Assembly (NCBI GenBank): GCA_030592425.1
Contig: JAUVJK010000024.1
Coordinates: forward strand, 1 to 12,101
Direction of reading: 5' to 3'
Length of the DNA stretch: 12,101 nt
From: Candidatus Moraniibacteriota bacterium
Lineage (GTDB): Bacteria; Patescibacteriota; Minisyncoccia; Moranbacterales; GCA-2747515
Numbering within the stretch: position 1 is the stretch's first letter; each line of letters starts with the position of its first letter. A program made the position numbers and the translations under genes. Positions 1 through 6,328 of this stretch are shown piece after piece. The notes under the pieces are model-generated. The model was not told the DNA's origin. It ran no database searches and saw nothing but the letters and a program-made list of their open reading frames with translations.

Positions 1-1
1 A

Positions 2-1660
2 CTCTTACAGCGTAGTTTTTTTAATGAGGAGAATGTTGTTGTATTAGTTACGGGTCCAGATACTATTAAAGGTGGGGAGCGTGCGACATATACGATCTCT
101 TATGATAATAATAATCGTGCAGACCTAGAGAATGTAGAACTCTTTATTAATTATAGTGATAATTTTAAAGTAGATGAATCGTCAGATGTAGAACGCGCAA
201 GTGATAAGGGTAGCTATGTCGCTCTTGGAAAAGTCTCAGGAAAAGAGAATGGAAAGGTTGATATTCATGGTGAATTACATGGTGCAAAGGGTCATGTTAT
301 ATCGATCATTGCGACACTGCGGTATACTCCTGAGAATTCTACAACAATGTATGAAGCGGATGATGCAAAAACAACAACGATCACTTCTTCGCCAGTGAAT
401 ATTGATATTCGTGGACCAGAAGAGATCATAAATGGGGATGAAATTGATTATAGCATCACATATCAGAATACATCATCAAAGGAATTAAAAGATCAGAAGA
501 TCATCGTAGAATTTCCAGATGGTTTTACATTACTATCATCATCACCTGCACCATCTTATAATAGTGTATGGGAGATCGCAATGATACCAAGTTATGGTTC
601 TGGTACAATTAATATTCATGGAACGATGGATGGTGTGCGTGACGAAGTAAAGAAAACAGAGATCATTATGGGTACAGGGTCAAATGATAATATGACGATC
701 TTTGCAAAAGCAGAGGATGTTCTGCGAATCATTAGTTCACCACTCACTGTACAGCAGACGGTAAATGCGGATAATAATAGTGCAAGTATTGAGGATCAAT
801 TAGATTACAAAATAACATATCGTAATGATGGTGAAATTGGATTGCGAAATGTAATTTTGACACTTAAAATTAATGCAGATATTGTTAATATTGAAAAGAT
901 CGATCTATCGAGTGGAACACTTGATCCAAATAAAGATCTGATCACATGGAAAGTTGTCGATGTCCCATCTCTTGCGTATCTTGAGCCAGGTGATACGGGA
1001 TCGGTCAATTTTACATTGCCACTACATAATCCCGCGCCAATCAATGATAAGCATGATAAGGATTTTTCGGTGAGAACGATCGCACATATTGATTCTCCAG
1101 ATATTCAAACGCCAATTGATCGTAACAAACTTATTGCAAGTAATACGCTTGTAGTGAAGGTGGATGCGCCACTTCAATTAACGGCGGAGAGTTATTATAA
1201 TGGACCTGTTTTACTAGGATACGGACCACTCCCCCCAGTAGTAAAGGAAGAAACGATCTATACGATTGTATGGACGATCCAAAGGCCATTAAATGATATC
1301 AAAGATGCAGTTGTTGAATCGGCATTGCCAACGGGCGTTGAGTGGAAGGATATTATAGATCCGAAGGATGAATCTCTTTCTTTTAATGAACGTACACAAA
1401 AAATTGTGTGGAATGTTGGTCGTATAGATGCTGCTGCTGGCGCAGCCACTGATGAACACACTGTTCAATTTCAAGTGGGATTAACGCCATCCTTGGATCA
1501 GGTGCATACAACACCAATGCTTCTCAATGAGTCAGTCGGTAGTGCAATCGATCTATTTACAGGGAGAGAATTAGAAATGCAGTCACGAAGTGTATCAACG
1601 AGGGTGCAAGATCAAAATACTGATGATACTCTAAGGATTGGCACAGTACTGGAAAAGTGA
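2..1660 (+). CDS. DUF11-like repeat surface protein, 5' partial
   Basis: The frame is open from the left edge, so the true start lies outside the window; 552 codons are visible. The internal ATG at 347 is not the start, because coding sequence with the same repeat pattern continues upstream of it. The protein is a chain of about four Ig-like repeats, beginning near visible residues 12, 132, 246 and 385. Each opens with a short hydrophobic strand, then a GxxxxYxIxYxN-type strand (for example DEIDYSITYQN and DQLDYKITYRN) and a paired strand such as VEFPDGF. 'SSP' marks two repeat junctions. This is the pattern of the DUF11 (conserved repeat) domain found in secreted and cell-surface proteins. 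No membrane segment or sorting signal is visible at the C-terminus, so any anchor must be N-terminal. It probably acts in the envelope or in cell contact (inference). It ends with TGA, 12 bases before tgt. The ligand is unknown. Confidence 0.8.
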   Translation, partial: LLQRSFFNEENVVVLVTGPDTIKGGERATYTISYDNNNRADLENVELFINYSDNFKVDESSDVERASDKGSYVALGKVSGKENGKVDIHGELHGAKGHVISIIATLRYTPENSTTMYEADDAKTTTITSSPVNIDIRGPEEIINGDEIDYSITYQNTSSKELKDQKIIVEFPDGFTLLSSSPAPSYNSVWEIAMIPSYGSGTINIHGTMDGVRDEVKKTEIIMGTGSNDNMTIFAKAEDVLRIISSPLTVQQTVNADNNSASIEDQLDYKITYRNDGEIGLRNVILTLKINADIVNIEKIDLSSGTLDPNKDLITWKVVDVPSLAYLEPGDTGSVNFTLPLHNPAPINDKHDKDFSVRTIAHIDSPDIQTPIDRNKLIASNTLVVKVDAPLQLTAESYYNGPVLLGYGPLPPVVKEETIYTIVWTIQRPLNDIKDAVVESALPTGVEWKDIIDPKDESLSFNERTQKIVWNVGRIDAAAGAATDEHTVQFQVGLTPSLDQVHTTPMLLNESVGSAIDLFTGRELEMQSRSVSTRVQDQNTDDTLRIGTVLEK

Positions 1661-1672
1661 TAAACTCTCCAC

Positions 1673-2842
1673 ATGAATAATGACATATTTACACTAGATC
1701 AAAAAGATAGTGGAACTCGATGCGGTACACTGCAGACGCGTCGCGGTTCAATTACAACACCTTTTTTTATGCCTGATGCGACACGTGCAAGTGTTCGCGG
1801 TCTTACAAATAAACAATTACACTCTATTGGTGTGGTGTCAATGGTTGTGAACACATATCATCTTCTCCTGCAGCCTGGTGTTGACCTCTTGCAAAAATCT
1901 GATGGCGTTCATGCATTGATGCAATGGGATGAACCACTTCTTTCTGATAGTGGTGGTTATCAGGTTTACTCTTTGATCCATAGAAATGCAAAGTTAGGGC
2001 GTATTACAGAAAATGGTGCGGAGTTTCGTAGCGTCCTTGATGGCTCTTTGCACGTTCTTACGCCAGAGCGTGCAATGCAGGCTCAGTTTGTAATAGGAAC
2101 GGACATGATGGTAGTACTTGATGATCCACGGCCAACAAATGCATCACGTAGCGAACATGAAAAAGCTGTTGCACGCACTATCAGATGGGCACAGCTATGT
2201 AAAGATGAATTTAAAAACCAAATAGTACAAGGAAAATATTCAGATAAAACACGGCCACTTCTTTTTGCAGTTGTGCAAGGTGGTCCATATAATGATCTGC
2301 GTAAGAAATGTGCGGATGCACTTATCGACATTGATTTTGATGGTTATAGTTTTGGTGGTCGACATATAGATCATAAGGGTGTTTTTATGGAGGAAATTGT
2401 TGCGCACACAGCTGCTTGCTTACCAATCGATAAGCCACGATTTGCTCTTGGTGTTGGAACTCCAGAGGATATTGTGCGATGCCATGCATTGGGATGGGAT
2501 CTTTTTGATTGTGTTATCCCAACGCGAGAGGGCCGACATGGGAGAATTTTTGTTTTCAATAAAGAGTCGCAGATGAAATTTGATGTGGAATCCGAAAATT
2601 TTACTGATGGTTTCTATAATACTTTTAATATTAAGAATGGAAAGTTCAAAGAGGACTTTACACCAATTGATGCAAGATGTGATTGCTACGCCTGTGAGAA
2701 TTATTCGCGTGCATATCTGCATCATCTTTTTCGTGTAGGTGAGCCACTTGGTGCACAAATGGCATCTCTTCATAATCTTAGATTTTACATGCAGTTAATG
2801 GATCTTTTGCAAAAGAAGAGTATGAAGCTCAAGAAGATCTAA
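1673..2842 (+). CDS. tgt: tRNA-guanine transglycosylase, divergent
   Basis: Exchanges guanine 34 in GUN-anticodon tRNAs for a 7-deazaguanine base, the queuosine pathway, in the cytoplasm. The 389 residues cover the whole TIM-barrel enzyme. DSGGYQVYSL carries D92 (equivalent to Zymomonas D102), and FDCVIPTREGRHG carries the nucleophile D279 (D280 in Zymomonas). C336, C338, C341 and H367 reproduce the zinc site, including the 26-residue step from the last Cys to the His. Three things are odd. The usual substrate loop GGLAVGE reads GGRHIDHK (228-235). The DEC motif reads DDP (150-152), losing the pocket cysteine. About 19 extra residues lie between the nucleophile and the zinc site compared with Zymomonas. 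It is a Tgt-family enzyme with good certainty, but the incoming base may not be preQ1. No SD is seen before the ATG. The 12-base gap suggests co-transcription with the preceding gene. Confidence 0.93.
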   Translation: MNNDIFTLDQKDSGTRCGTLQTRRGSITTPFFMPDATRASVRGLTNKQLHSIGVVSMVVNTYHLLLQPGVDLLQKSDGVHALMQWDEPLLSDSGGYQVYSLIHRNAKLGRITENGAEFRSVLDGSLHVLTPERAMQAQFVIGTDMMVVLDDPRPTNASRSEHEKAVARTIRWAQLCKDEFKNQIVQGKYSDKTRPLLFAVVQGGPYNDLRKKCADALIDIDFDGYSFGGRHIDHKGVFMEEIVAHTAACLPIDKPRFALGVGTPEDIVRCHALGWDLFDCVIPTREGRHGRIFVFNKESQMKFDVESENFTDGFYNTFNIKNGKFKEDFTPIDARCDCYACENYSRAYLHHLFRVGEPLGAQMASLHNLRFYMQLMDLLQKKSMKLKKI

Positions 2843-2870
2843 ACATCTATGCGAACAGAGGGAGGATTGT

Positions 2871-2889
2871 TATAATAAGAGGGTATAAT
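2871..2889 (+). promoter_or_regulatory. tandem TATAAT -10-like boxes before yfiH
   Basis: Two perfect TATAAT hexamers, at 2871-2876 and 2884-2889, lie between tgt and yfiH. Neither has a recognisable -35 at 16-18 bases. The second would start RNA around 2896, inside the proposed GTG-started frame, which would favour a leaderless mRNA beginning near ATG 2909/2912. The purine run between the boxes (AGAGGG) instead works as an SD for GTG 2891. Both readings are possible. Confidence 0.35.
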
Positions 2890-2890
2890 C

Positions 2891-3637
2891 GTGGTCAAAA
2901 ATAAAAAAATGATGAAATTTTTACATCAGTATCCTGATATTATCGCAACGATATCTCTCCAGAATGATGGCAATATGAAAATTCGAGATCCACAGATCGA
3001 TCGTGAGGCAGTTAACAAACGGCGTGCTTTTTGTGCGGCAAATAGCATTCCATATAAAGATCTCGTAAGTGGTCTTGTTGCGCATAGAACAGAAGTTGCA
3101 GTTGTTGATGATGTTGAACGAAATTTTTACAAAGATGTAGATGCTCTTGTGACAAAAGAAAAGGGAATTTATATCGCTCTTACAGTTGCAGATTGTTTCC
3201 CTGTCTTTTTTTATGAGCCAAAGTCTGGCATTGTAGCGATCGCACATGCTGGATGGCGTGGTATTGTGAAAGAAATCGTTGGCAAAACGATTAGTGTCAT
3301 GGTTGCTCAGGGTGCTGATCCTTGTGAGATTCGTGTCGTTCTTGGGCCAGGGATCTCACAAGCCAATTTTGAATTTCATTTTGAGGAGATTATCAGTGAA
3401 TTTGGTCATTATTCACAAGATAAATATATTTCAAAGAGTTCCTCTTTGGATAAAGTAAAGATCAATTTGCAGCAAATGATCCTCGATCAGGCACAAGATC
3501 ATGGCATTGCCCCAATCCATATTAATTATTGCGTAGAATGTACGTTTGATGATGATGAAAAATTCTTTTCTGCACGACGACATAATGGAGAGTCGTTTAG
3601 CGCAATGTTATGTGTGATCGGTATGTCGGCAGAGTAA
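2891..3637 (+). CDS. yfiH: YfiH/PgeF/LACC1 (DUF152) family protein
   Basis: A member of the Cu-oxidase_4 (DUF152) family. Homologues are described as purine nucleoside phosphorylase/adenosine deaminase enzymes (LACC1, YfiH) and, in E. coli, as the peptidoglycan editing factor PgeF; older annotations say polyphenol oxidase. The catalytic metal triad is visible: H65 (in GLVAHRTEV), C102 (in TVADCFPVFF) and H119 (in IAHAGWRG). Spacing is close to that of E. coli H71, C107 and H124. The C-terminal CTFDD...FFSARRHNGE block matches the family CT..D..FFS.RRD.. signature. At 248 residues the length is normal. GTG at 2891 was chosen because GAGG lies 8 bases upstream. ATG codons at 2909 and 2912, in frame, are alternatives and would remove only a lysine-rich tail. 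The QVH motif of most relatives is VAH here. The substrate in this organism is not determined by the sequence. Confidence 0.9.
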   Translation: MVKNKKMMKFLHQYPDIIATISLQNDGNMKIRDPQIDREAVNKRRAFCAANSIPYKDLVSGLVAHRTEVAVVDDVERNFYKDVDALVTKEKGIYIALTVADCFPVFFYEPKSGIVAIAHAGWRGIVKEIVGKTISVMVAQGADPCEIRVVLGPGISQANFEFHFEEIISEFGHYSQDKYISKSSSLDKVKINLQQMILDQAQDHGIAPIHINYCVECTFDDDEKFFSARRHNGESFSAMLCVIGMSAE

Positions 3638-3710
3638 TATATAGACTATTCGCATCTTGACCTTTTAGAAGTCATAAAGCTATGATCTGAATAGTACCCA
3701 TTGCCATACC

Positions 3711-3738
3711 TTGTAGCATCCTTTAAATGTGTTAGTAT
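3711..3738 (+). promoter_or_regulatory. possible promoter of the leader/ORF3889 unit
   Basis: TTGTAG (3711-3716), a 16-base spacer, then TAGTAT (3733-3738). The -10 hexamer equals that of the much better promoter on the minus strand at 4783-4811. The predicted start falls at about 3745, exactly on the ATG of the possible leader ORF, so that ORF would be leaderless. The -35 box is a weak match. Confidence 0.35.
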
Positions 3739-3744
3739 GGTCGT

Positions 3745-3813
3745 ATGAGTTATATTGCTACAACAATTACAAAGACAATTATATCGCTTTGGCGGTTTGT
3801 CTTTTCGTTGTAA
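3745..3813 (+). CDS. possible leader peptide, 22 codons
   Basis: A short frame from ATG 3745 to TAA 3811-3813, too small for normal gene calling. Eight of the ten codons 4-13 (IATTITKTII) are Thr or Ile. Codons 15-18 (CTT TGG CGG TTT) form the 5' arm of the long helix that competes with the terminator at 3837-3858. The stop codon sits inside the palindrome 3808-3825. This arrangement is what ribosome-mediated attenuators look like, and the Thr/Ile run recalls E. coli ThrL. However, the downstream gene is not a recognisable amino-acid gene. No SD is present; translation would need a leaderless start. It could equally be a chance ORF in AT-rich DNA. Conservation of the frame would decide. Confidence 0.3.
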   Translation: MSYIATTITKTIISLWRFVFSL

Positions 3814-3846
3814 TATATATTACAAAAAGTCATTTCAACCGCCAAA
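3788..3846 (+). promoter_or_regulatory. competing (antiterminator-like) RNA helix with nested palindrome
   Basis: The ten bases 3788-3797 (TTTGGCGGTT) are the exact reverse complement of 3837-3846 (AACCGCCAAA). Between them lies a perfect 18-base palindrome at 3808-3825. Bases 3837-3843 are also the 5' arm of the intrinsic terminator, so the long helix and the terminator cannot form together. Pairing is read directly from the sequence. A regulatory switch is inferred. A static terminator with a decayed duplicate arm is the main alternative. Confidence 0.5.
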
Positions 3847-3858
3847 TGGCGGTTTTTT
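3837..3858 (+). terminator. intrinsic terminator upstream of ORF 3889
   Basis: A 7-bp GC-rich stem, AACCGCC (3837-3843) with GGCGGTT (3848-3854), encloses an AAAT loop and runs into six T residues (3853-3858). It lies 30 bases upstream of the next start codon rather than directly after a gene. It therefore either ends transcription from yfiH or the leader, or acts as an attenuator for the ORF at 3889. Confidence 0.85.
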
Positions 3859-3888
3859 GTTGTTTTACAAATCGAAGAGGGTATTAAA

Positions 3889-4227
3889 ATGATATTGCTA
3901 CGTAATATTCCTAGGGTTATCTCATCTCACAGAATGGTTCCAAGTCTAAAAGTAAATTGTTTCTATATATTTGAGGAATTGATCATTTTTTGTAAATGGC
4001 ATAGAGTATTCTCTATTGCATACTGGCGTGATGGAAAGAAGAGTGTCGTTTCTTCTTTTGAGAATCGCTACCCAAATTTCGTTTATGGTTGTCTCGTTGA
4101 TCTCAACGGAGACGATCTGAAAGTGATTCGACAGTCTTTGCGAAAGTGTGGGAATAGAGTTTATCGGGGTTACTTCATTGGTGTTATGTTACACGTGTAT
4201 TTGAAGTATTATCAAAAAGATAAATAA
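3889..4227 (+). CDS. hypothetical protein, 112 aa
   Basis: I do not recognise this protein. It is basic and rich in aromatic residues and Cys, with no clear signal peptide, membrane segment or catalytic motif. A hydrophobic stretch around residues 23-35 (CFYIFEELIIFC) is too short and too charged to be a confident membrane helix. Support for it being real is its setting: GAGG lies 8 bases before ATG 3889, and a strong intrinsic terminator follows 24 bases after the stop. A terminator with a competing helix lies just upstream, suggesting conditional expression. It sits beside the unrelated convergent gene at 4438-4740 in an island between conserved genes. It could be a lineage-specific orphan. 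No function is proposed. Confidence 0.6.
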   Translation: MILLRNIPRVISSHRMVPSLKVNCFYIFEELIIFCKWHRVFSIAYWRDGKKSVVSSFENRYPNFVYGCLVDLNGDDLKVIRQSLRKCGNRVYRGYFIGVMLHVYLKYYQKDK

Positions 4228-4250
4228 TGATCATGCTTAAAAAAATATGA

Positions 4251-4288
4251 GGCTATGTATATATGAAAATTTATATATAGCCTTTTTT
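4251..4288 (+). terminator. intrinsic terminator after ORF 3889
   Basis: An 11-bp stem (4251-4261 with 4272-4282, one G-T pair) starting GGCTAT is followed by six T residues. Upstream of the stem is a run of seven A residues (4239-4245), so it could also work for the minus-strand gene as a bidirectional terminator. Confidence 0.85.
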
Positions 4289-4306
4289 ATTGAACGATGT
4301 GGCAGA

Positions 4307-4354
4307 AATGTTTCATCTCGGCAAAAAAATTTGAATGATGAACATTGTTTTTTT
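4307..4354 (+). terminator. possible backup terminator
   Basis: AATGTTTCATC (4307-4317) pairs with GATGAACATT (4337-4346) with a single bulged T and a loop of about 19 bases. Seven T residues follow at 4348-4354. The stem is AT-rich and the loop is long, so this is much weaker than the terminator just upstream. Confidence 0.3.
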
Positions 4355-4382
4355 AATAAAAACATCCTAGACATCCTAGAAA

Positions 4383-4416
4383 ATAAAAAGCGCTCAGACA
4401 GCAATATGTTTGAGCG
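4383..4416 (-). terminator. intrinsic terminator of the minus-strand coiled-coil gene
   Basis: On the minus strand CGCTCAAACA pairs with TGTCTGAGCG (nine pairs, one mismatch) around a 6-base loop, followed by CTTTTT. It begins about 20 bases after the stop of the minus-strand gene. This supports that gene being a real, separately transcribed unit. Confidence 0.8.
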
Positions 4417-4437
4417 AATTGGTTAGGTGACTTATCA

Positions 4438-4740
4438 CTATTTTGGAATCGAATCAAATTCCCATCGCCACCCTGGATCGATATGACCTGTCCCAGTGTT
4501 ATACGGAACACCAAGAGGCGGATAGTGATTAAGATTATCAGTCATAGCCATTAGTTTGCCTATTGTTGCTTCATTTTCACGCGATTCTCTTGATAAAGAA
4601 TGTGTCGTTTTTTCGAGTGACTTCATGGTTTTTTCTAGTGCGTCCAATCCTGTTTCCAAATTTTCAAATCCTTGTAAAATTTCAGCGAAACGACTCTTAC
4701 ATTTTGCTTTCTTTCTAGATTCCTTCTTACGCTTAGTCAT
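4438..4740 (-). CDS. small coiled-coil protein, 100 aa, unknown
   Basis: I do not recognise a family. The first 18 residues are strongly basic (KRKKESRKKAKCKSR). Residues of about 20-72 are charged and helical with leucine/methionine heptads (for example LDALEKTMKSLEKT), a likely coiled coil. The last 25 or so are Pro/Gly/aromatic and probably unstructured. No membrane segment is present, so it is presumably cytoplasmic; the basic head could touch nucleic acid or the membrane (inference). The case for a real gene is strong: AAAGGTGA lies upstream with a 9-base gap from AGGTG to the ATG, a near-consensus promoter lies at 4783-4811, and a terminator follows the stop. It is the only minus-strand gene in the window and converges on the 112-codon ORF. 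Confidence 0.8.
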   Translation of the reverse strand: MTKRKKESRKKAKCKSRFAEILQGFENLETGLDALEKTMKSLEKTTHSLSRESRENEATIGKLMAMTDNLNHYPPLGVPYNTGTGHIDPGWRWEFDSIPK

Positions 4741-4782
4741 TTACTTTTTCACCTTTCTTTTTCAAAGAAGCTATGTATGATA

Positions 4783-4811
4783 ATACTATCGTGAGAAACC
4801 CAGTATGTCAA
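4783..4811 (-). promoter_or_regulatory. sigma70-type promoter of the coiled-coil gene
   Basis: On the minus strand: a perfect TTGACA (4806-4811), a 17-base spacer and TAGTAT (4783-4788). The predicted start near 4777 gives a 5' leader of about 36 bases with an SD. It is divergent from the glyQS promoter. Confidence 0.8.
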
Positions 4812-4864
4812 TCATCGAAATATGAAGGAGTTTGCTTTTTCGATAAATTATGAAAAATCTTTTC

Positions 4865-4893
4865 TTGAATAATCTTCATTCTAGCGCTATACT
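4865..4893 (+). promoter_or_regulatory. sigma70-type promoter of glyQS
   Basis: TTGAAT (4865-4870), a 17-base spacer and TATACT (4888-4893). RNA would begin near 4900 and leave about 29 bases before ATG 4929. A second TTGACT at 4901-4906 has only a poor -10 and would start inside the gene, so it is less likely. Confidence 0.7.
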
Positions 4894-4928
4894 GCACATA
4901 TTGACTATTTATTTTAATTATCATATTT

Positions 4929-6317
4929 ATGAATGAAAAAAATAACAAACAAATGGAACAGATCGTTGCTTTTTCAAAGCGACGTGGTTTTATTTTTCAA
5001 TCAAGTGAGATCTATGGTGGCTTTGCGGCTGTCTATGACTATGGTTCGTATGGTACAGAACTTTCAAAGAACATCAAGGCGGCTTGGTGGAAGGCGATGG
5101 TGCAAGAAAATGAGAATATTGTTGGGCTTGATAGTAGTATTTTTATGCATCCAAAAGTATGGGAAGCGTCTGGTCACGTAAGTGGTTTTAGTGATCCATT
5201 GGCGGAGTGTAAGAAATGTCATACGCGTGCGCGCGTAGATCACCTCCTTGAAGATGTTGGTATTTTTGCGGATGAAAAAATGACGGAAGAAGAGATCAAC
5301 GGACTTCTCACAGAAAATAAAGAAAAACTGACATGTCCAAAATGTGGGCAAAAGAGTTTTTCAGAGGCAAAGAATTTCAATTTGCTTGTGCAATCAAACC
5401 TTGGTAATTTTACAGCTGATTGGGAAAAAGAGCCGACATATCTGCGTGGTGAGACATGTCAGGGGATCTATATTAATTATAAGAATATTGTTGATACGGC
5501 GCGTGTAAAAATACCTTTCGGCATTGCGCAGATTGGGAAGGCTTTTCGTAATGAGATCACAGCACGGCAATTTATCTTTCGTAAACGAGAATTCGAGCAA
5601 ATGGAATTGCAGATGTTTATACATCCAGATGACGCAGCTGATGTCTATGAGCAGTGGCGTCAAAAGCGGTGGCAATATTATTTGGATCTTGGCTTGAAAG
5701 AAGAAAATTTGAAATGGCATGAGCATGAAAATCTTGTTTTCTATGCCAAAATGGCATGGGATATTGAGTACAAGTTTCCTTTTGGTTTCAAGGAACTAGA
5801 AGGTATTCATTATCGTGGTGATTATGATCTTTCAACACATACAAAATATTCTGGCGTTGACCTTTCTTATCGTGATCCCCAGACAAATGAGAAATACGTA
5901 CCTCATGTCGTAGAGACATCGGTTGGTGTCGATCGTACGTTCCTTGCTGTTTTGACAGATGCCTTTGTAGAAGAAGATCTTGGCGAAGGAAAATCGCGTA
6001 TTGTCTTGAAATTACCAAAGAATTTGGCACCCGTAAAAATTGCTGTTTTCCCATTGATGCGAAATAAACCAGAACTTGTAAAAAAAGCAAAGGAAATCTT
6101 TGATGCGCTTAAATCACAATATATGTGTGAGTTTGATGATAACGGCAATGTCGGAAAGCGTTACCGACGGCAGGATGAGATTGGAACACCGTATTGTGTA
6201 ACAATCGACTTTGATACACTTGAAACTGGAACGGTGACTGTGCGTGATCGTGACACAATGGAACAAGAGAAGATCGCAATTACTGATCTAGAAAAGTTTT
6301 TTACAGAAAATCTCTAG
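4929..6317 (+). CDS. glyQS: glycine--tRNA ligase, alpha2 type
   Basis: Charges tRNA-Gly with glycine using ATP; a class II aminoacyl-tRNA synthetase of the homodimeric (eukaryote/archaea/Gram-positive-like) type, in the cytoplasm. Visible signatures in order are RRGFIFQSSEIYGG (18-31), a Cys4 zinc site (C94, C97, C136, C139), motif 2 with FRNE (206-209) and REFEQME (220-226), motif 3 ETSVGVDR (329-336), and a C-terminal HGTP anticodon-binding domain from about residue 360. The 462 residues match the usual bacterial length. ATG 4929 has no SD; ATG 4953 (codon 9) is just before the conserved start of the family and is a real alternative. It has its own promoter and is followed after 11 bases by the membrane-protein gene. 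Confidence 0.97.
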   Translation: MNEKNNKQMEQIVAFSKRRGFIFQSSEIYGGFAAVYDYGSYGTELSKNIKAAWWKAMVQENENIVGLDSSIFMHPKVWEASGHVSGFSDPLAECKKCHTRARVDHLLEDVGIFADEKMTEEEINGLLTENKEKLTCPKCGQKSFSEAKNFNLLVQSNLGNFTADWEKEPTYLRGETCQGIYINYKNIVDTARVKIPFGIAQIGKAFRNEITARQFIFRKREFEQMELQMFIHPDDAADVYEQWRQKRWQYYLDLGLKEENLKWHEHENLVFYAKMAWDIEYKFPFGFKELEGIHYRGDYDLSTHTKYSGVDLSYRDPQTNEKYVPHVVETSVGVDRTFLAVLTDAFVEEDLGEGKSRIVLKLPKNLAPVKIAVFPLMRNKPELVKKAKEIFDALKSQYMCEFDDNGNVGKRYRRQDEIGTPYCVTIDFDTLETGTVTVRDRDTMEQEKIAITDLEKFFTENL

Positions 6318-6328
6318 GGCAATTTTTT

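Noticed and set aside
347..1660. Start of the DUF11-like gene at ATG 347
   Set aside because: The frame is open to the left edge and encodes one more copy of the repeat upstream of 347, so 347 is an internal Met.
3645..3695. Inverted repeat ACTATTC / GAATAGT after yfiH
   Set aside because: The 7-bp stem encloses a 37-base loop and has no T run, so it is not convincing as a terminator. It could be part of a leader fold but there is no further support.
3751..3901. Direct repeat ATATTGCTAC near the ATG of both the leader ORF and the 3889 ORF
   Set aside because: Ten bases, in different reading frames relative to the ATG and without wider similarity; probably chance.
4362..4379. Tandem 9-base repeat ACATCCTAG x2
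   Set aside because: Only two copies and no flanking mobile-element or CRISPR-like structure; most likely replication slippage.
4556..4780. 74-codon plus-strand frame over the coiled-coil gene
   Set aside because: It is antisense to a gene with its own promoter, SD and terminator and has none of these signals itself.
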